Shown here: piece after piece, positions 23,346 to 31,331 of the stretch | Layout of the letters: each line of letters begins with the position of its first letter | Position numbering within the stretch: the first letter of the stretch is position 1 | DNA from: Planctomycetales bacterium | GTDB lineage: Bacteria; Planctomycetota; JAKEIC01 | Assembly: GCA_022614695.1 (NCBI GenBank) | Contig: JAKEIC010000061.1 | Span: forward strand, 1 to 36,857 | Direction of reading: 5' to 3' | Length of the DNA stretch: 36,857 nt | The notes under the pieces: model-generated | Told to the model about the DNA's origin: nothing | What the model saw: the letters and a program-made list of their open reading frames with translations, nothing else | Database searches by the model: none | Program-made: the position numbers and the translations under genes

Positions 23346-25886
23346 GTGGGATCCCCGGCCCGCCTCGCCGCGCTCGCGCTCCTCGCGCTCGGCGCCTCGG
23401 CCGCCCCGGCCCGCGGGGACGGGGAGAAAGCCGCCGGGCCGCCGCGGGTCGCGGTCATGGGCTCCCCGGGTCCGGCCCTCTTCACGCCGGGATCGCCGAT
23501 CCCCGTCGCGGTCGAGGTGCGGGACCCGCCGGCGGGCGCCCGGGTCGTCCTCGCGGTCCCGCGCGGGATGACCGGGCGCCGGACGCGCGCGATCCTCGAG
23601 GCCCCTCTCCCCGATGCGGCCGCCGGAGGCCCCGGGTCCGTCTCCCGGGTGGACGCGGTCGTGGCGATCCCGGAGGGCACGCGGGAGATCGAGGCGCGCG
23701 TCGAGGCCCCCGGCCGGCCGGCCGTCTCGGTCCGGGTCTCCCTCGCCCCCCTCGACCCGAGGCAGAGGCTCGTCCTGGTCACGCCCGCCGGCGGGGGAGC
23801 CGCGGCCGCCCTGCGCTCGGTCCGGGTCCCGGGGCACGGCGAGGGCTCGACGATCCCCGCGCTCGAGGTCGCCGAGTTCGAGCCCCGGTGGCTCCCCCGG
23901 TGCGCGGCGGGGTTCGCCTCGGCCTCGGCCGTGGTCTTCGCGGGAGACCCCGGTCCGCTTCCCGCCGAGACGGTCGCGGCTCTCCGGGACTACGTGACGG
24001 CCGGCGGGACCCTGGTCGCGGCGGCCGGCGCGGACTCCCCGGCGCTCTGGAAGTGCGGTCTCGGCCCCCTTCTCCCGGCCGACGCGGCCGGGGTCGGTCC
24101 GCTCGCGGCCGCGGCCCTCGCGCGCCGGTTCGGCGGGGACCCGACGGACGCGCGGGACCTCCTCGCGGCCCGTTTCGTCCCCGGCGCGGGAGCGCGGGTC
24201 GAGGCCTCGGCCGGGGGGCTCCCGATCGTGGTCGTCCGGCGGCTCGGCCGCGGGTCGGTCGTCGCGTGCGCGGTGAGGCCCGGGGAGGCGGGGATCCCGC
24301 CCGGCATCCTCGATCACCTCGGCCTGCTCGGAACGGGGACGCTCCTCGGCGCGCGGCCCGTCCTTGAGCCGTGGCGCGCGGCCCTTCCGCTCGACGCCGC
24401 GGCGTACGAGGCGGAACCCCCGCCGCAGGAAGCCTCCTGGACGGAGCTGGCCAACGCCGAGTATCTCACCCGCGTCGGGACGATCCCCGAATCGCCCGGC
24501 CTGCCCCGCCCCCGGCGCGATGAGCCGTCGGAGCGGGACGACCTCGAGGACTCCTTTCTCGAGGGCGTGCTCTCGGGGATCGCCGCCCCGAGCCCGCCGG
24601 TCGCGACCGTGGCGATCGGCTCGGGGGTCTACGTCACGCTCCTCGCCGTCCTGCTCGTCTGGACACGCCGTGCGGGACGGACCGGCGCCGGATACGCGCT
24701 CGTCGGGGTCCCCTCGCTCCTCGGCGTCGGCGCGGTGGCGGCGCTCGCGGGGTCCCTGCACAGTCCGGCGTCCGCCTGCGCCGTCGCGGGCGTGATCGAG
24801 GCGGGGGCGGGCTCTGCCGTCGGCGAGGCGACCCTCGTGGTCGGGTTCTACTCGCCCGTCGCGGCCGAGATCGAGTTCGCGCTTCCCCCGGGGACCCAGT
24901 GGCTCGGGGACCGCGGGGCGCCGGCGGTCGGCCTGCCCGGGGCCGACGGCGCGGTCCGGCGGGCGACGACGCGGGCCGAGGCGCGCTCGGCCGCGGCCCT
25001 CCTCGCGCGCGGGTTCGTCTCGCTCGGGGACGGGATCTCCTGCGAGTGGCGGGACGACAGCGTGCTCGTGCGGAACGGGACGCCGTGGAGGCTGCGCGAC
25101 GCGGTCGTCGTGCGCGGGCCCGACGTGGCGGAGCTGGGGGAGATCCCGCCGGGGCGTGGGGCCCGCGCCCTCACCGCGCCCGGCCGGCCCGCGTCGTTCC
25201 GGTTCCCGGCGGACCCGCCGCCGGTCTTCGTGCGCGCCTGGCCCGGGACGTCCGCCGGCAGGGACGTCTGGCACTCGCGGCTGGCGGCGGCCGCCCTCGG
25301 CGGGCCGCCGCTCCTCCTCGCGAGGGCCGACGCGCCGGACCTGGTCCCGGCCGTCTCGGGCGCGGCGTTCCCCGGCCGGGCCCGGGTGGTCCTGGCGGCC
25401 TGGCTCTCGCCCCGGCCCCGCGCCGGCTGGACGGCCGCTCCGTTCCCGGCCGCGGCCGGGACCGTCGGCCCGCCGTCGGCCGCGGAGGCCGTCCCGGTGG
25501 GGCTCTCGGGCCTCGTGGCGCTCCAGGCCCCCGAGGACGCCCCGGAGGCCGGGGACTCGGGCCTCCGTCTCGTCACCATCTCCCCGGGTGTGGTCCTGAA
25601 CGTGCCGAGGGCGGGCGCGTCCCTCTGGGACGCCTGGGAGCGGCGCTGGCGGGACCTCCCGGAACCCACCGAGGTCTGGCGCGGCGAGGCGACGATCGGG
25701 GCGAGGGACGCGGCGGGCGACCTCCCCGGCCCGGCCGCCCGCTACGCTCTCCCGGGCGGCGTCTTCCTCCTCGCGACTCCGTGGAGGGGGAAGGCGGTGC
25801 CGGCGATGCCCCCCCTGCCGCCGGTCGGATTCCGGGTCCTCGAGGCGGCCCTCGTAACCAACGGCCCGGAGCCGCGCCGCCGATGA
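23346..25886 (+). CDS. Large envelope protein with two membrane spans
   Basis: 846 residues from GTG 23346. An N-terminal Ala/Leu-rich signal (VGSPARLAALALLALGASAA) is followed by a ~400-residue exported region. Part of it (VVFAGDPGPLPAETVAALRDYVTAGGTLV) resembles the class I glutamine-amidotransferase-like fold seen in DUF4350/BatA-type membrane proteins. Two hydrophobic spans lie near 420-440 and 447-467, followed by another ~380-residue beta-rich domain. No catalytic residues are recognised. The stop overlaps the ATG of the ABC ATPase gene (ATGA, 25883-25886), so the two proteins probably act together, for instance as an ABC-linked envelope complex. TATACT (23327-23332) lies 13 bases before the GTG. 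Confidence 0.72.
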   Translation: MGSPARLAALALLALGASAAPARGDGEKAAGPPRVAVMGSPGPALFTPGSPIPVAVEVRDPPAGARVVLAVPRGMTGRRTRAILEAPLPDAAAGGPGSVSRVDAVVAIPEGTREIEARVEAPGRPAVSVRVSLAPLDPRQRLVLVTPAGGGAAAALRSVRVPGHGEGSTIPALEVAEFEPRWLPRCAAGFASASAVVFAGDPGPLPAETVAALRDYVTAGGTLVAAAGADSPALWKCGLGPLLPADAAGVGPLAAAALARRFGGDPTDARDLLAARFVPGAGARVEASAGGLPIVVVRRLGRGSVVACAVRPGEAGIPPGILDHLGLLGTGTLLGARPVLEPWRAALPLDAAAYEAEPPPQEASWTELANAEYLTRVGTIPESPGLPRPRRDEPSERDDLEDSFLEGVLSGIAAPSPPVATVAIGSGVYVTLLAVLLVWTRRAGRTGAGYALVGVPSLLGVGAVAALAGSLHSPASACAVAGVIEAGAGSAVGEATLVVGFYSPVAAEIEFALPPGTQWLGDRGAPAVGLPGADGAVRRATTRAEARSAAALLARGFVSLGDGISCEWRDDSVLVRNGTPWRLRDAVVVRGPDVAELGEIPPGRGARALTAPGRPASFRFPADPPPVFVRAWPGTSAGRDVWHSRLAAAALGGPPLLLARADAPDLVPAVSGAAFPGRARVVLAAWLSPRPRAGWTAAPFPAAAGTVGPPSAAEAVPVGLSGLVALQAPEDAPEAGDSGLRLVTISPGVVLNVPRAGASLWDAWERRWRDLPEPTEVWRGEATIGARDAAGDLPGPAARYALPGGVFLLATPWRGKAVPAMPPLPPVGFRVLEAALVTNGPEPRRR

Positions 25887-26821
25887 TCCGCCTGGAGGAG
25901 GTCACGAAGCGCTTCGGCCGGGTGAAGGCCCTCGACTCGGTCTCCCTCGAGGCGGGCCCCGGGGACGCGCTCGGGCTCGTCGGCCCGAACGGCGCGGGGA
26001 AGACGACCCTCGTCCGGATCCTCGCGACGCTCACGGCCCCGAACTCCGGGAAGGCCTTCGTCGCCGGCCACGACGTCCGGCGCGAGGCGGGCGAGGCGCG
26101 GCAGAGCCTCGGGTTCCTCCCGGAGACCTTCGGCGTCTACGAGGGGGTCTCGGTGCGGGACTACCTCGACGCCTTCGCCGCCGCGTACGGGGTGGAGGGC
26201 GAGAAGCGGGAGACGGTCGTCGCCGACCTCCTCGCCCTCACCGACCTCGCGGAGGCCGCCGACCAGGACGCGGCGACCCTCTCGCGCGGGGGCCGCCAGA
26301 GGCTCGGGCTCGCCCGCGCGCTGGTCCACGACCCGCCGGTGCTCCTCCTCGACGAGCCGACGGCGGGCCTCGACCCGCGGGCGCGCGTGGAGTTCTGCGC
26401 GCTGCTCCGGGAGCTGACGAAGCTCGGGAAGACCCTGCTCGTCTCGAGCCACCTGCTCGAGGACCTGCGCGAGACCTGCACGCACCTCGCGGTGCTGCAC
26501 CAGGGCCGGATCGTCGCCTCGGGCACGCGGGACAAGGTCCTCGGGATCGTCGCGGGGCGGACCCCGGTCGAGGCGACGTTCCTCGGGGACGGGGGGGACG
26601 GCGGGGACGGCGCGGCGCTGGCGGCCGAGAAGCTCCTCCTCGCGATCCCCTCGGTGCGCCGCCTCGAGCGCGGGGACGGCCGCCTCTCGTTCGAGGTGGA
26701 GGGCGGTCCCGAGGAGGTCGCCCGAGTCCACAAGGCCCTGGTGGGGGCGGTGCCGGTGGTCCTCTTCGGGGAGAAGAAGCCGGACCTGCTCGACGTGGTG
26801 CTCCGACTGACGGCGCCCTAG
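25883..26821 (+). CDS. ABC transporter ATP-binding protein (ABC-2/DrrA-like)
   Basis: 312 residues. Walker A GPNGAGKTT (~35-43), the LSRGGRQRLGLARAL signature (the variant common in ABC-2 ATPases), Walker B VLLLLDEPTAGLD, and the H-loop VSSHLL. A C-terminal ~90-residue extension (EATFLGDGG...) is typical of the DrrA/GldA branch. No ABC-2 permease gene follows; the only coupled partner is the upstream two-span envelope protein, which may take the permease's place or be an accessory. The stop TAG shares the CTAG palindrome with the convergent methionine synthase gene. Confidence 0.9.
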   Translation: MIRLEEVTKRFGRVKALDSVSLEAGPGDALGLVGPNGAGKTTLVRILATLTAPNSGKAFVAGHDVRREAGEARQSLGFLPETFGVYEGVSVRDYLDAFAAAYGVEGEKRETVVADLLALTDLAEAADQDAATLSRGGRQRLGLARALVHDPPVLLLDEPTAGLDPRARVEFCALLRELTKLGKTLLVSSHLLEDLRETCTHLAVLHQGRIVASGTRDKVLGIVAGRTPVEATFLGDGGDGGDGAALAAEKLLLAIPSVRRLERGDGRLSFEVEGGPEEVARVHKALVGAVPVVLFGEKKPDLLDVVLRLTAP

Positions 26822-27993
26822 CGCCGCTTCCCCGACCGCGCAGGCTTCCTCGACCCGCCCTTCTTCGCCTTGGCCTTCCCCTTGGGTCCGGCCTTCCCGG
26901 CGCCCTTCCGCGCGGGCTTCTTCCCCGCCTTCGCCTTCCCGCGCGCGGCGACGCGGACCTCGACGGCCGGCGCGCCGTTCCCGCCCGCCTTCGCCGCGGC
27001 CGGCGCCGCGACCTTCGGGCGGAGCGTCCCCGACTCGATCTCGGCCCGGATCGCCTTCGTCCCCTCGACCATGGCCGCGAGCTTCGCCCGCGACTCCTCG
27101 GTCGTGCGGGTCTTGAGCCCGCAGTCCGGGTTCACGTAGACGGCCGCGAGCGGGAAGACCTCGAGCGCGCGGCGGAGCCTCTCCTTCACCTGGTCGGCGG
27201 TCTCGACCTCGTGCGTGTGTACGTCGAGCACCCCGAACCCGATCTCCTTCGTGAAGGGGTTCCGCCGGAAGCGCTCGAGCATGTCGAGGCCCGAGTTCGA
27301 GAGCTCCAGGTCGAACTGGTGGGCCGGGATCTCGAGCATCCTCGGGTAGATCGCGTCGAAGTCCCCGTAGCAGATGTGCGTGAGGATGTGGGAGCGGATG
27401 CCGTCCACGGTGGCGGCGAAGCTCTCGATCGCGAGCCCGATCTCGTCGGGCCGCACCGAGACGGCGGGCTCGTCTATCTGGATGTACTGCGCGCCGGCCT
27501 TCTCGAGGTCGGCGACCTCCTCGTGGATCGCCTCGGCCATCGCGAGGGCCACGTCGCGGCGCGAGCCGTAGTGCTCGTCGAAGCACCAGTCCATCATCGT
27601 GTAGGGGCCGGTGAGGATCGCCTTCATCGGGCGGTCGGTGAGGTCGCGCGCGTAGCGGAACCAGTCGAGGGTGATCGGCGAGCGGCGGCGGACCGGGCCG
27701 ACGACGATGGGCTTCCGGTAGTAGCGGTTCCCGTAGGAGCGGACGAGCCCCGAGATCTTGAAGCCGTCCATGTTCTCGGCGAAGTAGGTCGCCATGTCGC
27801 CCCGGTACATCTCGCCGTCCACGAGGATGTCGAGGCCGAGCTCCTCCTGCATCCGGACGCAGTCCTGCGTGGCCCTGCGCTCGACGTCGCGGAGGGCGTC
27901 CTGGCCTGCCCGGCCGTGGGAGGCCTTGGCGCGCGCCTCCTTCACCTCGTCGGGCTTCGGGAACGAGCCGATCGTGCTGGTCGGCAGGATCAC
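26818..27993 (-). CDS. MetE-like methionine synthase, catalytic half, with basic tail
   Basis: 391 residues, GTG 27993, overlapping the upstream gene as GTGA. It is the zinc-dependent (cobalamin-independent) methionine synthase fold, equivalent to the C-terminal half of MetE. Starting LPTSTIGSFPK, it keeps all four zinc ligands: His206 and Cys208 (THICYGDFD), Glu230 (FDLELSNSG) and Cys291 (VNPDCGLKTR), plus the substrate acid in QIDEPAV. The methyl donor may be folate or a corrinoid protein; stand-alone core enzymes of both kinds are known. The last ~40 residues after 350 are almost only Lys, Ala, Gly and Arg, like histone H1 or AlgP tails, which is not a MetE feature. Confidence 0.85.
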   Translation of the reverse strand: MILPTSTIGSFPKPDEVKEARAKASHGRAGQDALRDVERRATQDCVRMQEELGLDILVDGEMYRGDMATYFAENMDGFKISGLVRSYGNRYYRKPIVVGPVRRRSPITLDWFRYARDLTDRPMKAILTGPYTMMDWCFDEHYGSRRDVALAMAEAIHEEVADLEKAGAQYIQIDEPAVSVRPDEIGLAIESFAATVDGIRSHILTHICYGDFDAIYPRMLEIPAHQFDLELSNSGLDMLERFRRNPFTKEIGFGVLDVHTHEVETADQVKERLRRALEVFPLAAVYVNPDCGLKTRTTEESRAKLAAMVEGTKAIRAEIESGTLRPKVAAPAAAKAGGNGAPAVEVRVAARGKAKAGKKPARKGAGKAGPKGKAKAKKGGSRKPARSGKRR

Positions 27994-28985
27994 CGGATCA
28001 CCTCCGCCGCCCTCTTCGCCGCCTCGGCGGCGCAGGCGACCTTGGCCCGCGCGACGTCGCGCGGGAGGAACTCGAGCCCCGCGTTCGGCGCGAGGAAGAC
28101 GTCGCGCCCGCGGAGCGCCGCGGCCCAGGGCCGGAGCCGCTCGGCGACCGACTTCGGCTCCTCGAGCTTCGTGTTCCGGCCGTCGAGGACGCCCAGCGTG
28201 AGGGATAGGCCGTCCGGGAGCCGGGGAGCCTTGCCGAGCGGGCCCTTCCCGGCGACGTCCACGGCGAGCCCGTCGGCCCCGAGCCCGGCCCAGGCCTCGA
28301 GCCGGCCGTCCGCGGGACCGAAGTAGGTCGCGAGGAGCAGGCGGGCCTTCCCAGTGAGCCCGCCCGAGAGCCCGCCGCGGACCTCGGAGAGGCACTGGGC
28401 GACGAGGGGCGCGAGCCCGGGCTTCCGCGCGAGGACGGGCTCGTCGAGCTGGATCCAGGTGGCGCCGGCGAGCGCGAGCGCCGCGACCTCGTCGCGGAGA
28501 GCCCTCGCGAAGTCGCCGGCGAGGGCCTCGACCGAGGCGTAGGGGCCGGCCGCCGAGAGCGTCGCGAGCGTCGCGGGGCCGGGGAGGACGGCCTTGACCG
28601 GCTTCTGGGCCTTGCCGGCCGCGAACTGGAAGTCGCGGATCGTGACGGGCCCCTTCCACTTCACGGGCCCCCGGGCAGCGGGCTGCCGGTAGTAGGTGTT
28701 CGTGTCGAAGTAGCGGAGGAGCCCCGTGACCTCGATCCCCTCGAGCCCGCGCGCGAAGTGGGTGACCGGGTCGGCCCACCGGACCTGGCCGTCGGTGACG
28801 AGGTCGAGCCCGGCCGCCTCCTGCTCCGCGATCACCTCGGCGGTCACCTCGTCCTCGGCGGCGCGGAGGTCGTCCGCGGTCGCCTTCCCCGAGTCCACCG
28901 CGGCGATCGTGCGCCGGAGCTTCTGCTGCGGGTGCGCGTCCCCGATGCGCGGGTAGTTGTTCAGGTTCGCGGACGAGATCCCCAA
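27990..28985 (-). CDS. MetE-like protein, zinc-ligand-less half
   Basis: 331 residues from a TTG start at 28985 with GAGGAGG five bases upstream; the longer frame reaches back into the promoter. NLNNYPRIGDAHPQQKLRRTI resembles the GFPRIGxxRELK start of full-length MetE, and the fold runs through QLDEPVLARKPG. At the zinc-site positions it has LATYFG instead of HxC and PNAGLEF instead of a Cys, so it should not bind catalytic zinc. This is the pattern of the N-terminal MetE half, which arose by duplication. With the coupled next gene it looks like a two-gene, split MetE. It probably helps bind the methyl donor. Confidence 0.8.
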   Translation of the reverse strand: MGISSANLNNYPRIGDAHPQQKLRRTIAAVDSGKATADDLRAAEDEVTAEVIAEQEAAGLDLVTDGQVRWADPVTHFARGLEGIEVTGLLRYFDTNTYYRQPAARGPVKWKGPVTIRDFQFAAGKAQKPVKAVLPGPATLATLSAAGPYASVEALAGDFARALRDEVAALALAGATWIQLDEPVLARKPGLAPLVAQCLSEVRGGLSGGLTGKARLLLATYFGPADGRLEAWAGLGADGLAVDVAGKGPLGKAPRLPDGLSLTLGVLDGRNTKLEEPKSVAERLRPWAAALRGRDVFLAPNAGLEFLPRDVARAKVACAAEAAKRAAEVIR

Positions 28986-29031
28986 GGTCCCTCCTCGCCC
29001 TTCCCGCCGCGGCCGGCCGGAAGGGCGCGAG

Positions 29032-29060
29032 AGCATACGGGCGGGTCCGGCCAGGGGCAA
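29032..29060 (-). promoter_or_regulatory. Promoter of the split methionine synthase operon
   Basis: TTGCCC (29055-29060), a 17-base spacer and TATGCT (29032-29037), leaving a ~40-base leader with a strong Shine-Dalgarno site. No S-box, SAM or cobalamin riboswitch could fit in this leader. Confidence 0.45.
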
Positions 29061-29088
29061 GCCGCATCCGGCTTCCGCTGCGCGCGCC

Positions 29089-29116
29089 TTGACACTCCCC
29101 ACGCGCCTCGTATCCT
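29089..29116 (+). promoter_or_regulatory. tRNA-Glu promoter
   Basis: Consensus TTGACA (29089-29094), a 16-base spacer and TATCCT (29111-29116), about 39 bases before the tRNA 5' end. It is divergent from the methionine synthase promoter. Confidence 0.6.
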
Positions 29117-29154
29117 CTCCCGCCGTCCGGGATCATCGGGAACGGTGACGCAAG

Positions 29155-29230
29155 GCCCCCATCGTCTAGTGGCCTAGGACACCAGGTTCTCAGCCTGGGT
29201 GCCGGGGTTCGAGTCCCCGTGGGGGTACCA
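29155..29230 (+). tRNA. tRNA-Glu (anticodon CTC)
   Basis: A complete 76-base cloverleaf with an encoded CCA end. The acceptor arm GCCCCCA pairs with TGGGGGT (one G-U pair at 1-72); D arm GTCTAGTGGCCTAGGAC; anticodon stem CCAGG/CCTGG with loop TTCTCAG giving anticodon CTC (reads GAG). The T arm CGGGG-TTCGAGT-CCCCG is standard. The 3' half is overlapped on the other strand by the end of the serine recombinase gene, so the tRNA 3' end is the probable attachment site of the element to its right and has been restored intact. Confidence 0.95.
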
Positions 29231-30769
29231 GACGGGTGAAAGGCCCTCGGAGGCGACTCCGAGGGCCTTCTCCGTTCTGGCGTCGCTCGCTGCAACCGCG
29301 ATCAGGTCAAAGGGTTGGCGCCAGGTGACGGCCAGCTCGCCGGCGGCCCACGTGCAGTTCGAGACCGCGAAGTCGAGCAGGTGCCGCCTCTCGGTGGGGT
29401 TCTGCTCCTGGAACAGCTCCGCCGCCTGCTTCGAGAGTTCGAGAATCGAGATCCCCTCCTCGATGTAGTCCTCGTTGGCGGCCTGGTGAGCCTCGATCTC
29501 GGCGAGGATCCGGCCCTGCTCGTCCCGCCACTCGGCGGCCTTCCGCTCGAAGAATGCGGTGTCGATGCGCCCGTCGAGCCAGTCCACGTACATCGTGTCG
29601 ATCCGGTCCTGCAGCCGGCGGTGGTTGGCTTGGAGGCGGGCCATGGCTTCCTCCTGGTGCCGTCGGACGTCCGTGTGGCTCGCCCGCAGCGCCTCCGCCA
29701 CCCAGCCAAGCTTGTCCTCGGGGAAGGCGATGCCTCGGAGGGCCTCCGTGAACTTCTCCGCCAGGATTTCCTCGCGGACGTAGGGCTCCGAGCACTCTCC
29801 CTTGGCGTGCGTGCAGCGGTAGTAGACGTAGCGCCCCTTCTTGATGTCGCCGACCATCGAGCATCCGCACCGGCCACACTCGATGAGCCGGGCGAAGGCG
29901 AAGTCGTGTTTCACCTTCCGGTGGCGCTTCATGAATCGGCGGTCGAGGGCCTGCTGGACCTGCTCCCACAGTTCGCGGGTCACGAGCGGCGGGTGGGTGC
30001 CCTTGTAGATCTCGCCCTGCCACTCGAACTCGCCGTAGTAGAACCGGCGCCGCAGGATCTTGTGGACTGTCGTGCGGCGGACCTCGCGCAGCTTGCCGCG
30101 GCGGGTCAGTCCCTGCGCGCGTGCCCAGCCCGCGATCTCCTCGAGCGAGCAGGTCCCGGTCGCGTACCGCTCGAACATCTCGCGCACGATCGGCCCGCGC
30201 TCCGGGTCCAGGTTGACGACCTTTGTGCCCTTCTCATCGACCGCGTTCAAGTAGCCAAGCGGTGCGTACGAGGGGTAGACCCCCTCCTCGGCCTTCTCCA
30301 CCATCCCCTTCATGCACTCTTCGCGCAGGTTGTCGATGAAGTGCTTCGCCATGACCACGCGGATGTCATGAAGGAATCGGTCGGATGACTTTGACGTCCT
30401 CGAGATGACCACCCCCTCCTTGACGAGGTGTAGCTCGGCACCGAGGTCGGCGACCTCGACGTAGTCGGTCAAGTTTCTGTAGAGGCGGTCCACCTTCTCG
30501 ACGATCACCACCCGGTCGTGTTCGGGGCGCCCGCGGAGGTACGTGAGCATCTCCCCGAACGCGGTCCGGCCCGCCGCTTTCGCCGACTCGGCTTCGGTGA
30601 ATTCCCGCGCGATGGCCAGGCCGTGCTCGCCGGCGTACGCGCGCAGGAGCCGGAGCTGGGCCGGGACGCTGTAGCCCTCGGCCTCCTGCTCCTTCGACGA
30701 CACGCGTGCGTACACGACCGCGGCCCCACGTCCGGGGTGCGCCATCCGAACGGGGATGCGGCGGGTCAT
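29174..30769 (-). CDS. Large serine recombinase (integrase of the element)
   Basis: 531 residues, ATG 30769 with GGAGG seven bases upstream. Resolvase catalytic domain: VVYARVSSKEQEAEGYS with the nucleophile Ser24, and the VEKVDRLYRNLTD helix. It is followed by the Recombinase domain (~170-280), a zinc ribbon (CGRCGCSM with YRCTHAKGEC, ~297-330) and a coiled coil (~365-460), as in large serine integrases. It would insert the element by single att-site recombination with reversible control by a directionality factor. The last 18 codons (WYPHGDSNPGTQAENLVS) are antisense to tRNA-Glu, so the native C-terminus may have been altered on integration. The start overlaps a 24-codon ORF as ATGA. Confidence 0.9.
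   Translation of the reverse strand: MTRRIPVRMAHPGRGAAVVYARVSSKEQEAEGYSVPAQLRLLRAYAGEHGLAIAREFTEAESAKAAGRTAFGEMLTYLRGRPEHDRVVIVEKVDRLYRNLTDYVEVADLGAELHLVKEGVVISRTSKSSDRFLHDIRVVMAKHFIDNLREECMKGMVEKAEEGVYPSYAPLGYLNAVDEKGTKVVNLDPERGPIVREMFERYATGTCSLEEIAGWARAQGLTRRGKLREVRRTTVHKILRRRFYYGEFEWQGEIYKGTHPPLVTRELWEQVQQALDRRFMKRHRKVKHDFAFARLIECGRCGCSMVGDIKKGRYVYYRCTHAKGECSEPYVREEILAEKFTEALRGIAFPEDKLGWVAEALRASHTDVRRHQEEAMARLQANHRRLQDRIDTMYVDWLDGRIDTAFFERKAAEWRDEQGRILAEIEAHQAANEDYIEEGISILELSKQAAELFQEQNPTERRHLLDFAVSNCTWAAGELAVTWRQPFDLIAVAASDARTEKALGVASEGLSPVWYPHGDSNPGTQAENLVS
29240..29269. terminator. Hairpin after tRNA-Glu, inside the recombinase reading frame
   Basis: A perfect 12-base-pair stem (AAGGCCCTCGGA at 29240-29251, complement at 29258-29269) with a 6-base loop, ten bases after the tRNA. 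The T-tract is weak (CTCCGTTCT), so termination would depend on the stem strength. It also codes for part of the C-terminus of the recombinase frame. It may stop transcription from either side. Confidence 0.6.
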
Positions 30770-30840
30770 GGCGTGCCTCCGTTGCCGGATGACTCGAACA
30801 CGAGAGCCAGCGGGGCCACGACGCGAGGGTCGTCGGTCAT
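30766..30840 (-). CDS. 24-codon ORF coupled between the 85-residue ORF and the recombinase
   Basis: ATG at 30840 overlaps the preceding stop (ATGA 30837-30840), and its own stop overlaps the recombinase ATG (ATGA 30766-30769). The product would be MTDDPRVVAPLALVFESSGN plus four residues. The double overlap is the main support. It could pass ribosomes to the integrase; no homology is claimed. Confidence 0.45.
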   Translation of the reverse strand: MTDDPRVVAPLALVFESSGNGGTP

Positions 30841-31094
30841 TCTAGTGCGGCTCGGCCGTGGCGAGGCGCGGGTTCTTCCGCGCCCGCTGGGCTCCCGGAT
30901 GGCCGCTTGCGTGCGGCCCAGGTTGCCAGCACGCGGAAGAACCCCGTGACGTTGGCGACGATCTGCCGCCCGTCCTCCTCGCGGAGGATGCGGCGAGAGT
31001 GCGGCTGCCACGTCTCGATCGCGCGCGCGGTCGGGTCCGCGTCGTCAGCGCGTCGAGGGTCCGGCAGTCCTGCAGCGCGTTCTCGCGATGCCAC
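30837..31094 (-). CDS. Small hypothetical protein upstream of the recombinase
   Basis: 85 residues from a GTG start. The middle (AIETWQPHSRRILREEDG and QIVANVTGFFRVLATWAARK) looks like real protein; the N-terminal ~25 residues are Arg/Ala-rich and doubtful, so the start may be wrong or the gene may be the intact tail of a frameshifted one. It ends in an ATGA overlap with the 24-codon ORF. It could be a recombination directionality factor or a small DNA-binding protein by its position next to the integrase, but no motif shows this. Confidence 0.45.
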   Translation of the reverse strand: MASRERAAGLPDPRRADDADPTARAIETWQPHSRRILREEDGRQIVANVTGFFRVLATWAARKRPSGSPAGAEEPAPRHGRAALE

Positions 31095-31331
31095 GCCCGA
31101 CTCCCTGGCGCGTGGTCGTGCGCCGGTGGAGGTAGGGCGAGCCGAGGCGGCGAGCTCGCGGGCGTCGTTCCGAAAGTTGGAATCGGACCGAAAAGGTGTC
31201 CCGACTCATGAAACGTGCGGCCGGCACCCCGCCGCCTGGCTGCCCCACGCGGAACGAGCGGCTTTGCGTCGGGCCGGCGCAGAGGTCGGACCCAGTCCGT
31301 ATGACCGGGGTGCCTGCTGGCTGCGGCGTGC
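31095..31331 (-). other. Region without a clear gene inside the element
   Basis: Between the winged-helix gene and the 85-residue ORF all three minus-strand frames hold short protein-like pieces: MSRDTFSVRFQLSERRPRAR in one, NFRNDARELAASARPTSTG in the second, RENALQDCRTLDALTTRT in the third. This pattern suggests a small gene broken by frameshifts, or simply high-GC open frames. No hairpin or repeat is evident. Confidence 0.35.

Noticed and set aside
28986..29031. Riboswitch before the methionine synthase pair
   Set aside because: The leader after the predicted start is only ~40 bases and lacks room for a SAM or cobalamin aptamer.
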